Assembly: GCA_009760855.2 (NCBI GenBank)
Contig: WPIO01000012.1
Span: 2,308,501-2,372,500 of the forward strand
Length of the DNA: 64,000 nt
Source: Cristatella mucedo
Taxonomy: Eukaryota; Bryozoa; Phylactolaemata; Cristatellidae
Reading direction: 5' to 3'
The notes beneath the pieces are model-generated. The model saw only the letters and a program-made list of their open reading frames with translations. It did no database searches and was not told the origin of the DNA. Below, piece after piece: positions 1 to 14,280 of this stretch. Numbering within the stretch: position 1 is the stretch's first letter; each line of letters opens with the position of its first letter. A program made the position numbers and the translations under genes.

Positions 1-284
1 ATTAACGCGAGCACCGGAGAGCACAAGCAAACACACACACACACACACAAAACAGGAGAACAAGAATGCCACAGCATGGGATTCTGACGATAGCAGCAAG
101 GAGCGAAAATGAAGAGCTTGACGTGAGAAGGCTCGGTGCACAGCTTCTGGCCACATGACCCTGGCTTCTCGGCTGGGCATCGCCTGCCCCCGACGACAAA
201 AGTTTAAAGCCGCAGCTCGGCGACGGAAACCACAACGAGGCACACGATTGTGTGAGCGCATTCACGGCCGCAAACCGTCGGTGG

Positions 285-342
285 CTAGTCAGACGGCCGA
301 GCGATCGAAGAGGTTGCGCTCCGCGGCGTGGGAACTCCGGAC
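285..342 (-). CDS. SLAIN exon 7 (C-terminus and stop)
   Basis: The acceptor TCTCGGTTGCAG is followed by one base completing an Arg codon, then [18 protein letters not shown] and TAG (287-285). SGVPTPRS matches vertebrate GGIPVPRSK near the SLAIN C-terminus. The vertebrate tail (LPAPK...WKDGCY) is missing. A further alternative last exon beyond the window edge is possible. No AATAAA is seen between here and position 1, so the 3' UTR probably runs off the window. Confidence 0.75.
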
Positions 343-3300
343 CTGCAACCGAGATGCAATCTGGCGTGAACGTACGTCCCATTTGTCAGGGAGCGGCCAG
401 CATCGAGGCGAGGCCAAAGCAGTGGCGGCAGTAGCTGCAGAGGGCCACTTACCGCCGGCTACCGAATGTGGGCAGGTTAGAAACACGCGGTAGCGCCGAT
501 GGCTGTGGCAGCGCGGATCGCGGAGAAGAGGCCGGCGACAGGCTGGCAGGCTGGGGCAGCGGCGACGGGTCGCGGGACCTTTCCGACGGTGGTACGGCTG
601 CTGCCGACGACGACGTTGCGGTCAAAGCACCGGGCATGCGCAAAGTTGGCACCGGTAGGCAGCCTTTTCGCACAGAAGACGAGGGAGGGGCAAGGGCAGC
701 TGCTCCCGGCCTGCCGCTGCCACTGTCCGGATGAGTGGGCTGACCGACCGGCTGCGGAGTGGCAGGTGGGGCCACTGCAAAAAAAACACATCTGCACATC
801 TCGGGCTAAACAGAGTGGCAGGTGCAGCTGGTAGACTGGATGCCTGGGGTCGCACAAAAAAATATTAGCTGATTTCACAGCCTCATTTGTGTCGAGGCAG
901 AAGAGCCTTGACGGCTTTCACCAATACGTGCAGTATTCACAAAGTTTGCTGCTCACTGTCACTTGCCGTCACTGTCAAAACTAGCCGTGCCCATTTCAAA
1001 ATGGCCTGAAAATGAGCAGTGCAAGGCGCATTACAATGGAAACCTCAAGATGCAGCTTAACCGGAGGCAGAGGCTGGTGAGCCTCTAAAGATTTCACTGC
1101 CAAGAGCTGGATTGGACTGCGATGCCTGCCGAGTAGCCAGTTGGTGATGCTCTTGCAACTGGGAGGGCAGCCGACACACTTCCCTTGGTAAGTAGCAGCA
1201 CCATCATTGGCACCGGATGGACGCACTTTCAAATCTGCCCGAGTTAGCCTTTAGGCCTTTATTTTCCGTCGACAATAAACCCACTTAAAGCTCCAAAGAC
1301 AAGCGTGAGATAGCAGCTGCCCCTGCCTATTTGGACTATCCCTGCGCCTTTGTACGCCATACTCAGGGAAGCACGTCAGCAGCAACACACAGATAGAGAG
1401 AGAGAGAGAGCACCGAGCTGCGCGCGCCGAGTAGAAAAAAAGGCTGGCGATCCAGCAACGTAATCGCAGCTGAACATTCCTCGTGCTACCCTCCCCGGTT
1501 AATTTCTCAGCCTAAGCAGCCTTCTCTCATTCATTGTAAGGACTCAGAAAAACTCGGCAGCTCCGGCAGGTGACTACAAACAATTCTGACGATCGTTGCA
1601 CTTAATGCCAGTCCTGCGACGCCTAGAGCTGCGAGGAGCTATTCGGCCAGTCACTGAGGCCAGGGCTTACACTAACACATAGCTGGATTGGCCCAGTGGT
1701 TAAGGTGCTCGCCCCGACCAAGGTCTGGCCGAGGTTGCAGGCTCGAGCCCTGTGACATATGTGAAGCGCCTGAATTGAGCTTACGTTCTCCTAGGGCGCT
1801 ATACAAATTAATTATATTATAATATTGTGTTAACTCGCTGCTTCACCCTTTGCAGTCGAGCCACAGTGGCGCCTACAGCGCTAGGCGTTGCTCGGCTTTC
1901 ACGGCGTCTATTACCGTCCAACAAAGTGCTTGCGGATCATGGGTCACACTCCACCAGACACACCTCTACCACTGCTAGACAGCCCTACCCTACCCTCCAC
2001 AGACAATGCAGGAGTCGTTGCTGCAGCAACACTGAACTGGCCCACTTCCTGTGGTTCCCATGTGACTTGCACGAGCGAAAACACACAAAAGCAGTGACAG
2101 GGGCAATAAACCTACATCGTGAGGAGCTATTGGCAGCCGGCTGCTGCTGCTGCAGAGGCACAGTGCCACTGCCTTTATCCACCCTATAGGTGTCCAGACT
2201 TCCACGCAGCACGTTCCCTGCAACAGACATCAAAAAGTGCTGAGCGATTGCCGTTGAAGACACACGGTCACAAGCAAAATGTGACACTACGAGCAAGTAA
2301 GTGCAAGGTGAAAGCCTGCAATTACATGTGAAAGCAGACCGCGCTTGTAGCCATACGAACGATGCACAAGGGGAGGTAACCACAGCCCGTCACAACCGAG
2401 TCACCAAGACGAGTCGGCTAGTCTCATCAAACCCGTGGAAGAGGGGAGGGCGCGATGCTGCAGGGGGAGAGCAGGGGGGGGACTAACCTTCCTGCAAACG
2501 TGCCGAGCCTGACATGCTCGACCCGGAGGAGCTGTCCAGGTCGCTGAGGTTGAGCTGGGGTATGGAACCAGACGACGACCCGGACGCTGCAACGACAGCT
2601 AGCGTTCTTAGCTAGAGAGAAAGCTAGGTGCGAGCCAGCAGGGCACGGGGCAAAGTGCTCTGACAAAAAACTGCCGACACTCTTGAGGCGCAGCCTAACG
2701 GGTCTGTGCACTCCACCGTAGCTGTGTGGAGGCAGGCCGAGACAGACAGAATCAGGAGCACACGACATCCTGCTTTACCGGAGCAACGACTAAACAACAA
2801 AAACAGAAGACGAACTAGAGCACAATCTCAGCGATTTTCAAAACTTGCCGGTTGTGTTCACGCATGCTTGCATGCATGCATGCATGCAAGCATGCATGCA
2901 TGCACGCACAACAACGGCGCTGCAGCAGAGCAACCAAGGGTAGTCCAGAGCAGCCCTCTGCTGGCTGCAGCCAAGCTGGTAGGGGCCTCCAACAACTACC
3001 CCACCCCACCCCCCTACAGAAGGAGTCTTTGCAGCCACGCTCTCTCACCTCGTCGAAGGCTGTTGAAGCTCTCGCGGAGACTCTGCTCCTGCCGCCTCGC
3101 CATCGCCTGAATGTCGAGCATCTCGGCACTCCGGCCGCCGTTGGCCCGATCCGCTGCTGCCACCACTGCCTCCTCTCTGCTTGGATAATCAGCAGCAGCA
3201 TCAGCAGCAGCCGACGAGGCAGCTGTCGGGCTCCTCTCGCTTCTGCTGCCCACTCTGGACGATGTAGTAGCCACATGCACAACCTCCGCACCTGCAGACC

Positions 3301-6300
3301 AAACAAACACAGTTGCATGGACTTGCAGCGCACTGCCACTGCTTCAAAAGCAGCAACTCTTACTCAGCTGCAGCAGCAGCAGGTCACGGGTCACTTCAAA
3401 GATGAGATTAAAACACAAAAAATCAAACAGACGTGGAAAAATATTCTTGTACATTGTAAATGAGCAGAAAGCTATGCACTGCAACCCAGATTATGCATTA
3501 TACCAAGGCGAGTGATGTCGAAGACCATGATCACCCCTAATCCACCACCAGACCACCAGTCACTGGACCAATTTGCATCGGTCCAGTGACTGGTGGGCAT
3601 AGTTGCTACAAGAAGTCAGATGTCCACTATTATCTTTTTTTTTTGCTAATGAACTGTTCGGCACTGCTGCTGCAGCAGCTGCTGCTGCTGCTGTGTGGTG
3701 CAGGCAGAGCAGCCACCAGCTCAACGTGCCAAGGTCGGTCCGGTCGCCTAACCTGAAAATGAGCTTAGTCGTACTTCCCTAAGCGAAATATCCCGCGTCC
3801 TGGCTGCTAAGCCCTTGGCCAAAACGTACTGCATTCCTCAGTAACCCCATCGAACACACAAGCACTGAGCATGCACAGTTGGACCACCAGCTGGCAGCAG
3901 CTGCCGGCCCAAGCTAGAGGGCACTGCTACCACACCGGGTGCACGATGCCCCTTCACCTTCCGGAAAGGAGGGTCACTTCCAACCAGAAGGAACCCCCCC
4001 CCCCCCAGCTGCACCAGCTGCCCACGGCAAAATTTTCCATGCCGCTAATGGATTGCCAAAAAAAGCTGAGCGTTTCGTTGCTATCGGTAACTTGGTGACA
4101 CCGAGAAAGCTTTACTAGCTGCTACATACAATAACGACAGATGACATAGAGATTGTCAGAAAGGTGCCAGCTAATCAGTAGCCATGCAGAAAAGCTACGG
4201 TGTAAACCCAAGAAGAAACCGCCAAAGGGTCCAAGCAAACAGCTCAAAAGCTGAGAGAGCCTTACATTGACAATCCCCAATAAATACAGCCAACATGCTG
4301 GTGCTAATTGCTTGTGCGGAATAGGACCTAACTGGCTGAGATTGTCTAGAGATGAGAAAAAGCGCAGTGGGAAGACAAAAAAGCCACAAGAGCGCTGAGT
4401 GGTCAGCACCAGTGGTCACGTCATAGTTAGCAGCTGCCACGTGTCAAGCTGTTCAACACAACGGCAGATCAGGAAAAAAAACCAGCAGCACGCTTACTGA
4501 GCCAGCTACTGGTTGTGCCAGGGCAAGGGCCTTGCAAGCAAACACATCAATTCCGGTCGCAGACGACTCGGGTCGATACACGGGGCAGTTTTTTTTTTAT
4601 TTTAATGCTCCATAGACACGACAGCAACTAAGCATTTTCTCGGAACACGTTTTCACTCTCTCAGTGGTGACAGCTGACCAAATGAGGCACAAAACTCACA
4701 CTATGCTTGATAACAGCACAGCACGAAGAGTAGCTTTTAAAAAAATCCTGAAAACGGAAGAAATGGTTTGAAATGGTTTGAAATGGTCAAGTAGAATGCA
4801 TTCATTAGCCAGTCCCTCAGAAGATGGCTATGGGAGGTCGAAGCCACACAGACCCCTGGTCATTCGCAGCCAGGCATACGAACTTGCGCTAACAGAGCAG
4901 CACACAGCAGGAGCAGCAACTAAACAAGCTATAAAAGAACACGGGAAAGGCAGCGGCAGAAATGGCAGTTCCCAAAGCGGCAGCCATTATCCGAGTCGCT
5001 GCCGAGCCGGCCGGCCGGACTATAGAGGAGGAGTGCCCGGCGCTTCAAAACGACTGCACACTAAGACCTGAGGCGAAAAAGCAAAGCGCAAATTAAAGTT
5101 TCAAGTGTGAGTTCAGCTCTGCTTGTATGCCATAAAAAAGACACCGAATAAAGGACTCTGCCGCCATCACGTCTATATCCGAATCTGAAACAAATGTATT
5201 GTCTTCTGTCATGAATCCAGCACCAACCTCCGAGTTCCCAACCAGCAACAAGACACATAATCCAGTCCCATCCCAAATCGAGATTCGACAATAATAATAA
5301 TAATAATAATAATAATATTGCACTTGATAAAGCGCCCTCAGAGAACTCAATCTCTTTCTAGGCGCTTTACATTTGCTGCAAAGTGATACGCAATAGAATA
5401 GTAAGTAAAATCATGCTTGAAAAACAAACAAAATGAATAACATGGTTAGGGGTTACATGCACTGGGTCAGCATGCAAATGTGGTTAGTGGCAGCATGAAC
5501 AGTGTCAGCACGCATAAGCACATCGAGGACGAATCACAAGGACCCACTAAATGCTGTCCTAAATAGGTATGTTTTTAAGTTTCTTTTAAATGTGGTCAGG
5601 TCAGGGGATGTTCTGATGCAGGTCGGGAGGGAGTTCCAGGCTGTGGGAGCATACGAGCTAAATGCACGGTCTCCAAAGGATTTCAGGTTTGTACGAGGTA
5701 TTTCTAGACTGTTGGATTCCGAAAAGCGAGTGGTACGATGCTTTGCCTGATGGGGTAGTATCTCTGAAAGATAGGCTGGAGCCATAGAATGAAGAGACCT
5801 AAAAGTGAGCGACAAAACCTTGAAGTCAATCCGTTGCTTGACTGGTAACCAGTGCAGGTCGGCGAGAAGTGGAGTAATGTGGCAACTGCGACGCTCACGA
5901 CAGACAAGCCTAGCTGCCGAGTTTTGCACCAGCTGCAATCGCCTGATCGCACATGCTGGTAGGCCAGTAAGCAGTGAGTTGCAGAAGTCGAGACGAGATG
6001 TCACGATGTGCTGCAACTCCATGCCTCTCCTTTACCAGCCGAACAACGACTATAATTTCATCTGCATAGCACCCTAAGAGAACATCAAGCCCGTGACATT
6101 AGGAGCATATGGCGATCCTGGTGCCGTCTCCGAAACCAACAGCCTACTTCAGTTAAAGATCAAGCAACTTCTACAAGCTGTGGCTACTTCGTTCTCGGCC
6201 AACAGCCGCACCCCCTGCCTAAAGGACTAATACTGAACCGACAGACCACGGTGATTAAGCTGCACCTGCCTGTGCCGGCTCTACTGGCAGAGGCTGTACA

Positions 6301-9300
6301 CATGTACTGTAGCTCAGTCGGTGTTTACCAGAAGGTGGGTTTATTAGTCCAGCAGATCACACCTAAGATGGAAGTGGCATATATGGACGGATAATGGACA
6401 TCTACAGAGGGGAGGCCAATCAGCTCTGGCGCAGTTTGACTGACAGAGCAAGTAAACCGGCGAATTTCAGGTGGCGCATAGACCAGGATTGTTTGTATTA
6501 CATTAGTGTCATCCTTTGATTTCAGATATTAGGCCCCTTAACGAAGGAATTTGACAGACTTGAGATAAGTGAAAAGTAGGGAAGAATCCAATACACGTGC
6601 CTCGTCTATACAGAAATGAAAGCTCAGATTGTACTTGACAATGACATCGGCAAGATGGAGCACAGAGATTTCGAAAAGAAGAGATCATAAAACATATCCC
6701 TGGGGCACCCTTTAATGCATAGGCCCGCTAGACGACCAGTTCCATAACCTACAAAGATAGGAACTAAACTACTACAGTCCTCTGTCATTGATGTGCAGGA
6801 GAGTACTTGGTGATTACTGGCATCAAACAGTGCTGAGAGATCCAAGAGAGCACGCACAGAGACTAACTTCGTCACCCCTCATATGGTGCCTGTGCACATA
6901 CAAAATGACGTCTGTGGAAGGATTAGCAATATCTCCTGACTGGAATTTACTCGCTAGTTTTGATGTCTTACGAAAATAATCTTCTAGACAGAAGCAAGTA
7001 TCACTAGTTATGATGTTAAACTGAAAGCAGTAAAGAGGATGGCTGATTTTGCCAAACTATTTAGTAGTCTCCAAAATAACAGCTAGAAGGTGCCAGATGT
7101 GCAAGCAAAAGGTGGGCTATTGAGACTTATTCCGCCAAGCCATTGCAGAGCAGCATTACTGCGATGGGTTGGATGTAGCTTTGTAAAACAGCCCTAACAG
7201 TAAAAACAAACTCACTCTGAATGCTCAAGCACACAAGACCAAAAATGCAAGAGGGGTGAAAAAGGCCTTTACCAGCTCACAGAATGAGGAACTCTGCCAC
7301 CTTATATGGCTAACAGCGGCAGCCAATGCTGATGACTCATACAAGGTTATCATATGTCCTATCTGACAGGTATGCCTGTCAGCACTATAGTGGCAACCAA
7401 AAGCAAAAGCATCAGCTATCCCAATCTAATGTCAACCAAGCATAATTAGGAATTCAAACATCAGCCCAGTGCACCGCTAACTCCCTATGGAGAACAACAC
7501 TTACAGATAATCGATCCTACCCAACAAGGCAAGACTGATTGGTCCAAAGACCTCCCTTTAGAGGGCATCAGATCTTGGGGCCTACTGCAAACACAAAATA
7601 AAAATCTTGCTGCCCATTGTATGGCTTTGTATCAGTGATAACAGAGAAATGGGATAGTCGTCAGCACTCCAGCTCTACTGCTGTTGCTCCCACCCCTAGA
7701 TTGGTGGAGCTAACAAGTGTTGCTGTCAGTAGCCGGTCAAGGCTCCTGTGCAGATCTGCTTCAGACCCTATGCATCCTGCTTCTCTGGTAGTCATGCTCC
7801 TACCCAAAGGTGAATCACTCACTTAAACTGCTTACTGCTAACAGTCAATCCATTGTTACTGCAGTATCACGTGCAAGCTTCCCAAATAGATTGCTTTATC
7901 GACCCATGGGCTCAAACTCGGTACATAAACCAGTGATGTCACATTTGGAGTCAAGCCAGTACACATGTATCATCAATGCTTAACATCTGAAAACCACCAT
8001 TGCGATGGAGGAGGTTAAAGGCTCACGTGCAACTTCGATAGAATAATGCATCGAACAAGAACTCTTACTAGGTCCAAAATTAGAATATCACGAGAGTGCG
8101 CACGACTAAGGAAAATACGGCCAAAACAGCTGAAAGCATGGCAGTAGCAGAGGACCATTTTAAGCTGGCGGGAGCCGTGATTAAACAAGACTGAGCATTT
8201 TAGCTGTTCATTTTATTCAGGTCTCCCGACCAGTGCCCTTATGGTCGTATGCAACAGGTGCTAAACTAAGCAGCTCGGCTGGTCTGTCGTTAACGATGTA
8301 GCTGCAACATTATACCACTTCTGTCTCAACTTCACTGGCTCCCAAACAAGCATCGAATCGACTTCAAGATCCTCTGTCTGGCTTACACGTCATATCTATC
8401 CTACCCACCAGACCTCCTGCCTCCTCTGGTGTGCTCTCGTTCCACTTGCTCCCGAGCTTACAGTCGCCTTGCCATTCCTCAAATTAAATTGAAATCTTTT
8501 AGAGGCAGGGCCTTCAGTTAATATGCAACGAAAGCCAGAAAATCACTTCCGGCTTCTTTCAACACCTCCGGCGACTTTTCATAATTTAAATCCCACCTAC
8601 AGGTGCAGCTGTTCTCTTTAACCATTGCTACATCAAAGTGAACTTTCTTGTGTGCTTCGTGTGCTTACCTATACAAGTATAAGTGCATGTGTACAAGGGT
8701 CCTACTAACAGATGCCCTGAGTGTCTTCTTGTATGCTTTCCCATGCTGGTTTGATACTTGCACGTTTTTTGCTTTTTTGCCTGGGCATGTTTCTGTGTAT
8801 GTCATTAAATTTGGTCATTGCTTCTCTTGTACCGATTTGCGATGAAGCCCCTGGACAGAGGATTAAGTACTCGTAGGCACGTTACAAACAACGTATTACT
8901 ATTGTTTTCTTAAGTGAGTACCTCTTTGCCAATACCAAGCAAAACACTCTTGTGACACAATTCTAGAGTAATGCATCAGACTTCTTAAGGAGCACATAGT
9001 TAAAATAATAATAATAATAATAATAATACATTTGATATAGGGCCCCTAGAGAACCCAACCTCTTTCTAGGCACTTGAAATTTGCTGCAAAGGAAGCACAA
9101 TCGAATGGTAAGTAGTAGCATACTCAATAAGCAACAAGAATAATTAGGAGTGACATGCACAGGGTCAGCATGCAAGTATGTTTAGTGGCAGCATGCACAG
9201 TGTCAGCACGCATAGGCAAATAAAGGACGAATCACAGGGACCCACTAAATGCTGTCATAAATAGATGCGTTTTAGTTTCTTTTTAAATGTGGTCAAGTCA

Positions 9301-12300
9301 GGAGGTATCGTGACGCAAGTCGGAAGTGAGTTCCAGGCTTTGAGAGTATACAAATTAAAGGAATGGTCTCCAAAGGATTTGAGGTTTGTACAAGGTTTAG
9401 GTAAACAGTTAATTTCTGAAAAGTGGGTGGCACGATGCTTAGCCTGGTGACAGATTATTATACGGAAAAAATTGAGGATGAACAAGTGGCCGGCTATGCT
9501 TGTATCATGTGACCACCATATAATTGTAGTCATCCCAAAGGTGGTGGCACGAAAAGTGTCTAACGGTGGTCATGAAATGCGAAGGCCATTCCCAAGTTTG
9601 TTCAAGTAACAATTCCTTGAAACTCCAAGCACCTCTGCTATATGAGTTTTAAGTGTGCTATTTCCTTATGCAGCAGGACCTGCTACAGCAGCTTTCTATT
9701 GTAATGTAGTGTAATGTATCTCCACCTATATAACTCCACAAAGACAATGTGGGTGCTACACGGGAGAGTTTTGTACAGCCAGCTACTGAGAGTGTGATTG
9801 CTCGAGTTCCGACAGGAAACCATTCAAGAGAGCACTAGCACCATTCCCACCAATGGTCATCGTCTAACTATTTTAACTGCATAAAAAGATCCCCAAAAGC
9901 AATATAACCATTGAGTGGGCTTGATTGTTAATGTGAAAGAAAAGCACCGCATGATACACAGGCTCACACAATCCACAGTTAGACGGTGAGTTAGGCGATA
10001 CTCAGCCTCACATACTGGTGGTGGCAGGTGAGTTAGCCCTGAACGTCCCACGTCCACATAATTCCCGGTTAGTTCCGACCATTGCTGTTGCAAACCTTTC
10101 TGAAGAAACCACAGCAGAGGCCGGCACAGCTGAGGAATTGGTGGCTTTGGAGACACTTAGATCTGCAATAGAAGGAAGAAATGGTGGCCATTCGTAGACA
10201 ATGCCTGCTGTGAAGGTGAGAGTAAGTAAGAGGCGGAGAGAGACACAGATAAGGAGAGACGGACAGACACGCAGCCAGACAGATATGGCGAGAAAGACAG
10301 GGGTCATCAGAAAGACAAAGGAAGAGACACGATGAGACAAAAGAAAAAGAGAAGGAAACAGAGATAGAGTGAAAGAAACAGAAAGAGAGAGAAAAAACGG
10401 ACAGTCAATAGGAAAACGAGTGAACGAAGACAGAAAGAGACATGAGAGAAAGACAAGAGAGGTGGGACAGAGAAATGAGAGAGACAGAGACAAAAGAGAG
10501 CGACAAGGGAAGGAATAGGGGAGAAGTGGGAAACAGGCAGAGAGACTAACAGACAAACCAAAAGATTGAGAAAGAGAGAGAGAGAGGGGGAGATGAGGGT
10601 TATGAGTGAGAGGCAAAGAGCAAGATGGAATAAGTTTAAAACCTTACCGTTGATTACATCATCCAGTGTAAAAACGAGCGACCGTCTGGCTAGCCTTGTA
10701 TTTGCAGAAGGCTCGTCGAAATCTTGACGCATCCATTTGTATGGACTAGACGAGCTGCAGGCAGCAGTGTATTTTGATGGTGACACATAAAGCCTGAAAA
10801 ACGCCAGCTTGTTAGAATAAGTTGCACTAGGGAAGACTGCGCAAAGCAGAAGTTCAAGTCCAGCACCTGGAGAAGGGGGATCGAATGTGCTTATTGTACA
10901 GGCATCAAGCCATCAGGCAAGAGAGTCTAACTGAGAGCCACTCCGAGTAATACATGAAAACCGCTTCCACAAAAGTAGTCAAAAAAAATTGCAGGAAAAA
11001 ATCGGCAGCTACTGTACCACAACAGCTTGTCCACTGAAGATTTTTTAGATCTTGGAAAGATATGTAAAGTAGCGCATAAAATACTTTCGTTGCCTTCATA
11101 TAAGCCAGCAGACGAACACTCGACCGAACAGCAGCCACGGTGCTGCTAGTAACCTAGTCACGACATCGCACTATAAAGTGTGATGAGGGCCAACAGCAAG
11201 CAAGCAGCAATATTATCAATAAACAGAGGCCGGAAGCTTCAGTATGCCAACGACAGCTATGTCTCAATTGGTGCCCCCAAGAAACATTGTGCAGCTGCAA
11301 GCTAAAAGAAAAAGAATGCATTTCTACTACAGCATTTGCCTACCTAGGAATTCTCTGCGTGGGCTGAACCTTTACCTTGCTCGGGGTGCAGAATGGTGTG
11401 TCGATCAGTTTGGAGCCGGCATGTCATGTGGGTCTGACAAAGGCCGAATCCGAGCCCCCAAACCAACGTCGGCACTCTCTTATCTATTGGTCTGAGAAAA
11501 AATACCTACCCGAATGAAATGTCCCTCGCAAAGTTTGACTTCATTTTCAGCTTAGCAATGTAGCATCGGTTTAAAAACAGTAACTTCTCAGAGTAGTACT
11601 GGGTGACAAATTATGGTCTCAACCACACATGGCAAGTGTACACCTACATGGAACTATTACTACGAGTCAACCTACGTGGTCAGAACAGCCGGCAGCTGGG
11701 TCACATTCCTTAACAAGTACTGAAATAGAGTAAACGGTATTTGACACTGATTCATCAGCCTTAGCTGTGTAGTGAAGAAGAGCCTTAGTAACAATCAACC
11801 AGCCAACACCAGGCAATAAACGATCGCCTGCTGCAGAACTTATTCCAGGACCTGAGGTGTGAACTGTGAGCACCTTACCATTTAACGAGCTCAGTAATGC
11901 AAGAGCATATGCTAATCATGCAATAATATGCTCAGACATCACAATGCTGTTACCATAGTTGCTAGCAGATTCATAAAAAGGTTATCCGTGATAGGAGTAT
12001 TTCTTCCGGATCGGTATTTCCTTTTGGCAACCTTCTCTAGTCACCTACATTCCTCCATCCCAGGATGCATGGCAAAGAATGAGTCAGATCTAAGCAATAG
12101 CTGCAGAACTGCAGGCAGTTGGTGGGAGGCCTGTCGGATCTTAGCTGTGACTTAAGAAGGTGGTCAAAAAAGCTGTATTTTGCGCATACCAATTGCACTA
12201 GGTTGGATAAGTACAGGTTTATGATGTCACTACAAATGCAGTCTCTTTAGCATCCCATTGTCTTCTAATTTATTACCATCAGAAGGAGCAGCTAGTTTAG

Positions 12301-14243
12301 CTAGCATGCTCCCTAAAGCTTTGGCACTCACATGTTGGCAGTGCAGACGAAGGCCATCATTCTCAGAGGAAGGTCAGGTATAGCCTCGGCTAAGGATGAG
12401 TGCACTTGCTAGTTGCAAACCCTTAACCAGAACCGGGGAAATTACCACACAACACATATGACAGCATGTGGAAGTCATTAACTCTATGCATTCTCTAGAA
12501 GAGTGATTGAGAAAAACACAAAGCCTCCTTGGCCACTAGTTGAGGCCCTCTCCAAAAACTGGACTAGCACAACTATGGGGAAGCTTAACTAAGCCAATAG
12601 TGACAGATATCGAGCTCTTCCACCTGCTTTCAAGACAAGCATACGACAGAAGCCACTAGGCAACATGGTTGCCGCTGCAAGCTGCTGCAAATTGCAGATC
12701 GCCTTCTCCATCAGGTTAATTTTCGTTCTGGCTGCAGCAGCAGTAGAAGCTTGAGCCTCGGTTTCAGCAGTAGCAGCTGCCTGATGCCACTGCTACTCGC
12801 AGCTACTGCTACAACTGCAGTGGCTGACTGATATGGCTACCACTGCTCTGCACTTCCCAGCTAATCAATGAGATGCCTGCCTGATGACCCAACGGCCATG
12901 AATGGACTACTAAACAACAGAAGCTCATTGAAAGACACACCGTGTGGAATAATTCTAGTGGCTGGCTTGTCAGTCAATGCCCTATGCTCTTCGAGAAATG
13001 ACAAGCCAGAAAATTCTGGCCTTTTCACAGATGTTTTGGGAAACTGGCAACATTTTGGGCTAGTCAAGCATTCCCACAAGGACATGTCATGCAAGCCAGG
13101 CCAGGAGAGCTATGTGGTTGTGCTGCTACATTATGCTGGGTTCTCCGATCACTAGTGATCAGCAACACATTTTAAAATGGGGCTGACGACTGTTCGACCA
13201 CAAAGAGCTCCAGAGTCAAGACAAAAGATCAGGTCCATAATCATGCCTCCCTACTTTCACCTAATCCAAGCTGGTCCAAGCACTCGCGACATCCCGACTA
13301 GGCCTCTGCCGCTCACTACTTGTAGGTCTTCTTGCCTGCGCAATAAGACATGAATAGTTAATGCAAAACTCGGCAGCTATGCTTAGTGCCTAGAAAGAGA
13401 TTGAGTTCCCTGAGGGTGCTTTATCAAGAGTATTGTTATTATCATCATTCTTATTATCTGTCGTAAACCTTGCAACTTCCACGTTAAACCGTTGATAGCC
13501 AACCTGCACTGGCTGCCTATCAAGTAGGGCATCGACTTAAAGATTGTGTCACTCCTCACATTTAGGTCAGTCAGTCTATTCTCTTGCTCCGGCCTACCTG
13601 AATTAGTTTCACATAAGCCCTCCCTTCGCATCACCCACCCGGTCATCCAACTATGTACGACAGTCTCGGCCCACACAAAACTTCCTCTCTCTCTTGGAGA
13701 TCATGCCTTCAGTTATGCTAATAACTAGGGGTGCTATTAACTAGACTAGAGGCCGTGAACGCCTTCTTGTGCGCTTTGCACGCAAGTCTAAGCATGATGT
13801 GAGTGCTTTAGCATGCTTGCCTAAGCATGCTACCTTGCTAACCCTAAACTCTTAGGCTGTGCTACTCTTGTGGCAAGCTCCTGAAAAGAAGTTCGGTTCT
13901 CTTACGGGTGCTACACACAAAAGAAATTATTATTATTATTATTATTATCATCATCATCATTACTAAAGGGGCATTCGGATCAGTTTGCCACCCGAAATGC
14001 CTCCTCTGCCACCGTAAGGCAAGGCAAGTAGGACAATGGCCAAGGTTCATCCAATTGAAAAATACTGGGCGCATATGCACGATGACAACAGGCATGGAAA
14101 CCATAAGAAAGATAGTAGCAAAAGTATCGAGGTTTTTACTACGTGCTTGATCAAATCTGTAGTGCAGCACTGTGTATTCTGTTCGGACCGATACGGGCTC
14201 ATGCACACCCAGTGTTCGCGTACGCATATTGACGTGCAAGTGC

Positions 14244-14280
<37 letters not shown>

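Noticed and set aside
2-382. A 126-codon minus frame at the window edge as a gene end
   Set aside because: The SLAIN last exon (342-285) uses a different frame here, with splice phase and the SGVPTPRS motif; the long frame has no similarity.
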